Positions 63,206 through 64,000 of a DNA stretch of 64,000 nucleotides are shown here, piece after piece; the stretch's first letter is position 1, and every line of letters begins with the position of its first letter. The position numbers and the translations under genes are program-made. Origin of the DNA: Planctomycetota bacterium (lineage in GTDB: Bacteria > Planctomycetota > UBA1135 > GCA-002686595). The DNA lies in the NCBI GenBank assembly GCA_014237855.1, contig JABACD010000002.1, positions 1-64,000 of the forward strand, read 5' to 3'. Under the pieces are notes generated by a model, which worked only from the letters and a program-made list of their open reading frames with translations, did no database searches and had not been told where the DNA came from.

Positions 63206-64000
63206 TTATTGGCCATCGCGTTGCTCCAGAAGCTGCTGGATGAGCAGCTCGTAGCGCTCCTTCATGCGCTCGTGTGCTGCGCCGGTAGCCGGGCCGCTGA
63301 ATCCCGTGTGGACTGCGCGAACCTTCGCGTCACGGTCCAGAAAGATCGTTGTGGGGTAGGCTCGCACCTTGTCGAGGAGGGGCATGGCCCTGGAGGCCTG
63401 CTGCTTGTCGGAGGTGCCGGCAATCAGGATAGGGTAGCGCAATGAGTGCCGCCTCGTGAAGCTCTCCACCTGGCGCTTGCTGCGCGCAAGGTCATCGTCG
63501 AGCTCGAAGGCCAGCCCGAGGATTGAGAGTCCACGGCGACCATAGCTCTTCTGGAGTTCTGCCAGGAAGTCCGCCTCATCATTGCAGTTTGGGCACCAGG
63601 ACCCGAAGAGAGTTATGATGCGAACCTCACCGGCAAAAGCTGGATCAGTCAGTGATCTGGTCTTCCCCGTGAGGTCGGGGAAGCTGAGCTTGTCGAGTAG
63701 CACTGCGTCGTTCCAGCTGGTCAGCTCGAAGGAGTCGGGCAGTCTTGCCTGATCATCTTTCTCGGCGGTCCACGTCTCGTGCCACGAGTCCCGGGACCAG
63801 AAGCCTCCGTCTAGCCTTCCCTCGTCGTCCAGGCTGGCATCGAACAGGAAGGCGTGGCCACCGTCGAAGCAGGAGAGACGTAGGCGCTTGCCGTCGAAGG
63901 ACCCGGCCAGGAAGCGATAGTCACCTAGCGTGGTCTCGAAGGTCCCGTGGAGGCGCCCATCCTCGAAGGACTGGAAGTGACCTATCGAGATCTCCTCGTC
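63206..64000 (-). CDS. TlpA-like thioredoxin-fold protein (partial, runs off the window)
   Basis: The frame is open from the window end (64000) to a TAA at 63206, 264 residues, with no start visible. The last 165 residues are a TlpA/AhpC-type thioredoxin domain: LSFPDLTGKTRSLTDPAFAG, redox motif in LFGSWCPNCNDEADFL (CPNC), and the cis-Pro loop VRAYPTTIFLDRDAKV. Before it is a beta-rich region (GTFETTLGDYRFLAGSFDG, LRLSCFDGGHAFLFDA), the domain often paired with TlpA in planctomycete and Bacteroidetes secreted thiol reductases. Likely an exported disulfide oxidoreductase, although the signal peptide lies outside the window. Confidence 0.92.
   Translation of the reverse strand, partial: DEEISIGHFQSFEDGRLHGTFETTLGDYRFLAGSFDGKRLRLSCFDGGHAFLFDASLDDEGRLDGGFWSRDSWHETWTAEKDDQARLPDSFELTSWNDAVLLDKLSFPDLTGKTRSLTDPAFAGEVRIITLFGSWCPNCNDEADFLAELQKSYGRRGLSILGLAFELDDDLARSKRQVESFTRRHSLRYPILIAGTSDKQQASRAMPLLDKVRAYPTTIFLDRDAKVRAVHTGFSGPATGAAHERMKERYELLIQQLLEQRDGQ

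Noticed and set aside
1..64000. CRISPR arrays, tRNA or rRNA genes, insertion sequences, prophage genes
   Set aside because: I looked for regularly spaced direct repeats, TpsiC-type tRNA loops, transposase and integrase motifs and phage structural proteins and saw none; a covariance-model scan would be needed to exclude small RNAs.

Overview
The window looks like chromosomal DNA of a free-living Planctomycetota-type bacterium, probably one of the marine lineages with large genomes. I infer this from the protein families rather than from any rRNA, which is absent. The families are: two secreted dehydrogenase/cytochrome c fusions of the planctomycete type, four DUF1080 domains in two proteins, three secreted sulfatases, exported TIM-barrel isomerases, FG-GAP and MORN repeat proteins, many lipoproteins, and GC-rich DNA. 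Few of the start codons I inspected have a clear Shine-Dalgarno site. No tRNA, rRNA, CRISPR array, insertion sequence or prophage was seen.

Layout. 1-9.5 kb: the tail of a probable methylmalonyl-CoA epimerase, a very large membrane hybrid histidine kinase with a periplasmic propeller, an exported gamma-glutamyltransferase, a cyclase-fold/discoidin secreted protein and a TPR lipoprotein. 9.5-18 kb: the phenylalanine biosynthesis P-protein, two tandem proteins sharing one N-terminal anchor (one with a beta-helix), a beta-carbonic anhydrase, a lipoprotein made of 14 propeller repeats, a carboxypeptidase-regulatory-domain protein and an FkbM methyltransferase. 17.9-27.6 kb: two divergent operons that look like one carbohydrate catabolism locus (exported PHP hydrolase, two Tat-exported TIM-barrel isomerases and a dehydrogenase-HEAT-cytochrome c protein on one side; a cytosolic TIM-barrel isomerase and a Gfo/Idh/MocA oxidoreductase on the other). 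28-41 kb: two sulfatases, a second cytochrome c dehydrogenase, two double-DUF1080 proteins (one fused to a ThuA-like domain), a DUF1579 lipoprotein, a BaiN/HI0933 flavoprotein and an SDR-like protein without catalytic residues. 41.4-45.5 kb: a SMUG1-like uracil-DNA glycosylase, a zinc-ribbon membrane protein, and an McrB-like AAA+ ATPase with a Cys/His/Trp-rich N-terminal domain, preceded by a roughly 790-base leader holding perfect palindromes and a 36-codon gene. 45.5-64 kb: a UbiB-family kinase, a third sulfatase with a non-standard active-site motif, an MFS exporter, a B3/B4-domain protein, three large secreted proteins, an HtrA-type protease, a MORN lipoprotein, a large lipoprotein of unknown role, a VOC protein and a TlpA-like thioredoxin protein cut by the window edge.

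How it fits together: the centre reads as a system for taking apart (sulfated) glycans outside the cytoplasm, with oxidation by periplasmic dehydrogenases feeding cytochrome c, hydrolysis of 3-keto-glycosides by DUF1080 proteins, and isomerisation/oxidoreduction by TIM-barrel and Gfo/Idh/MocA enzymes. This is inference from family membership. Two things stand out as possibly undescribed: a conserved C-terminal module of about 130 residues attached to four unrelated secreted proteins, and the AAA+ ATPase/small-peptide/palindrome unit at 42.9-45.1 kb.
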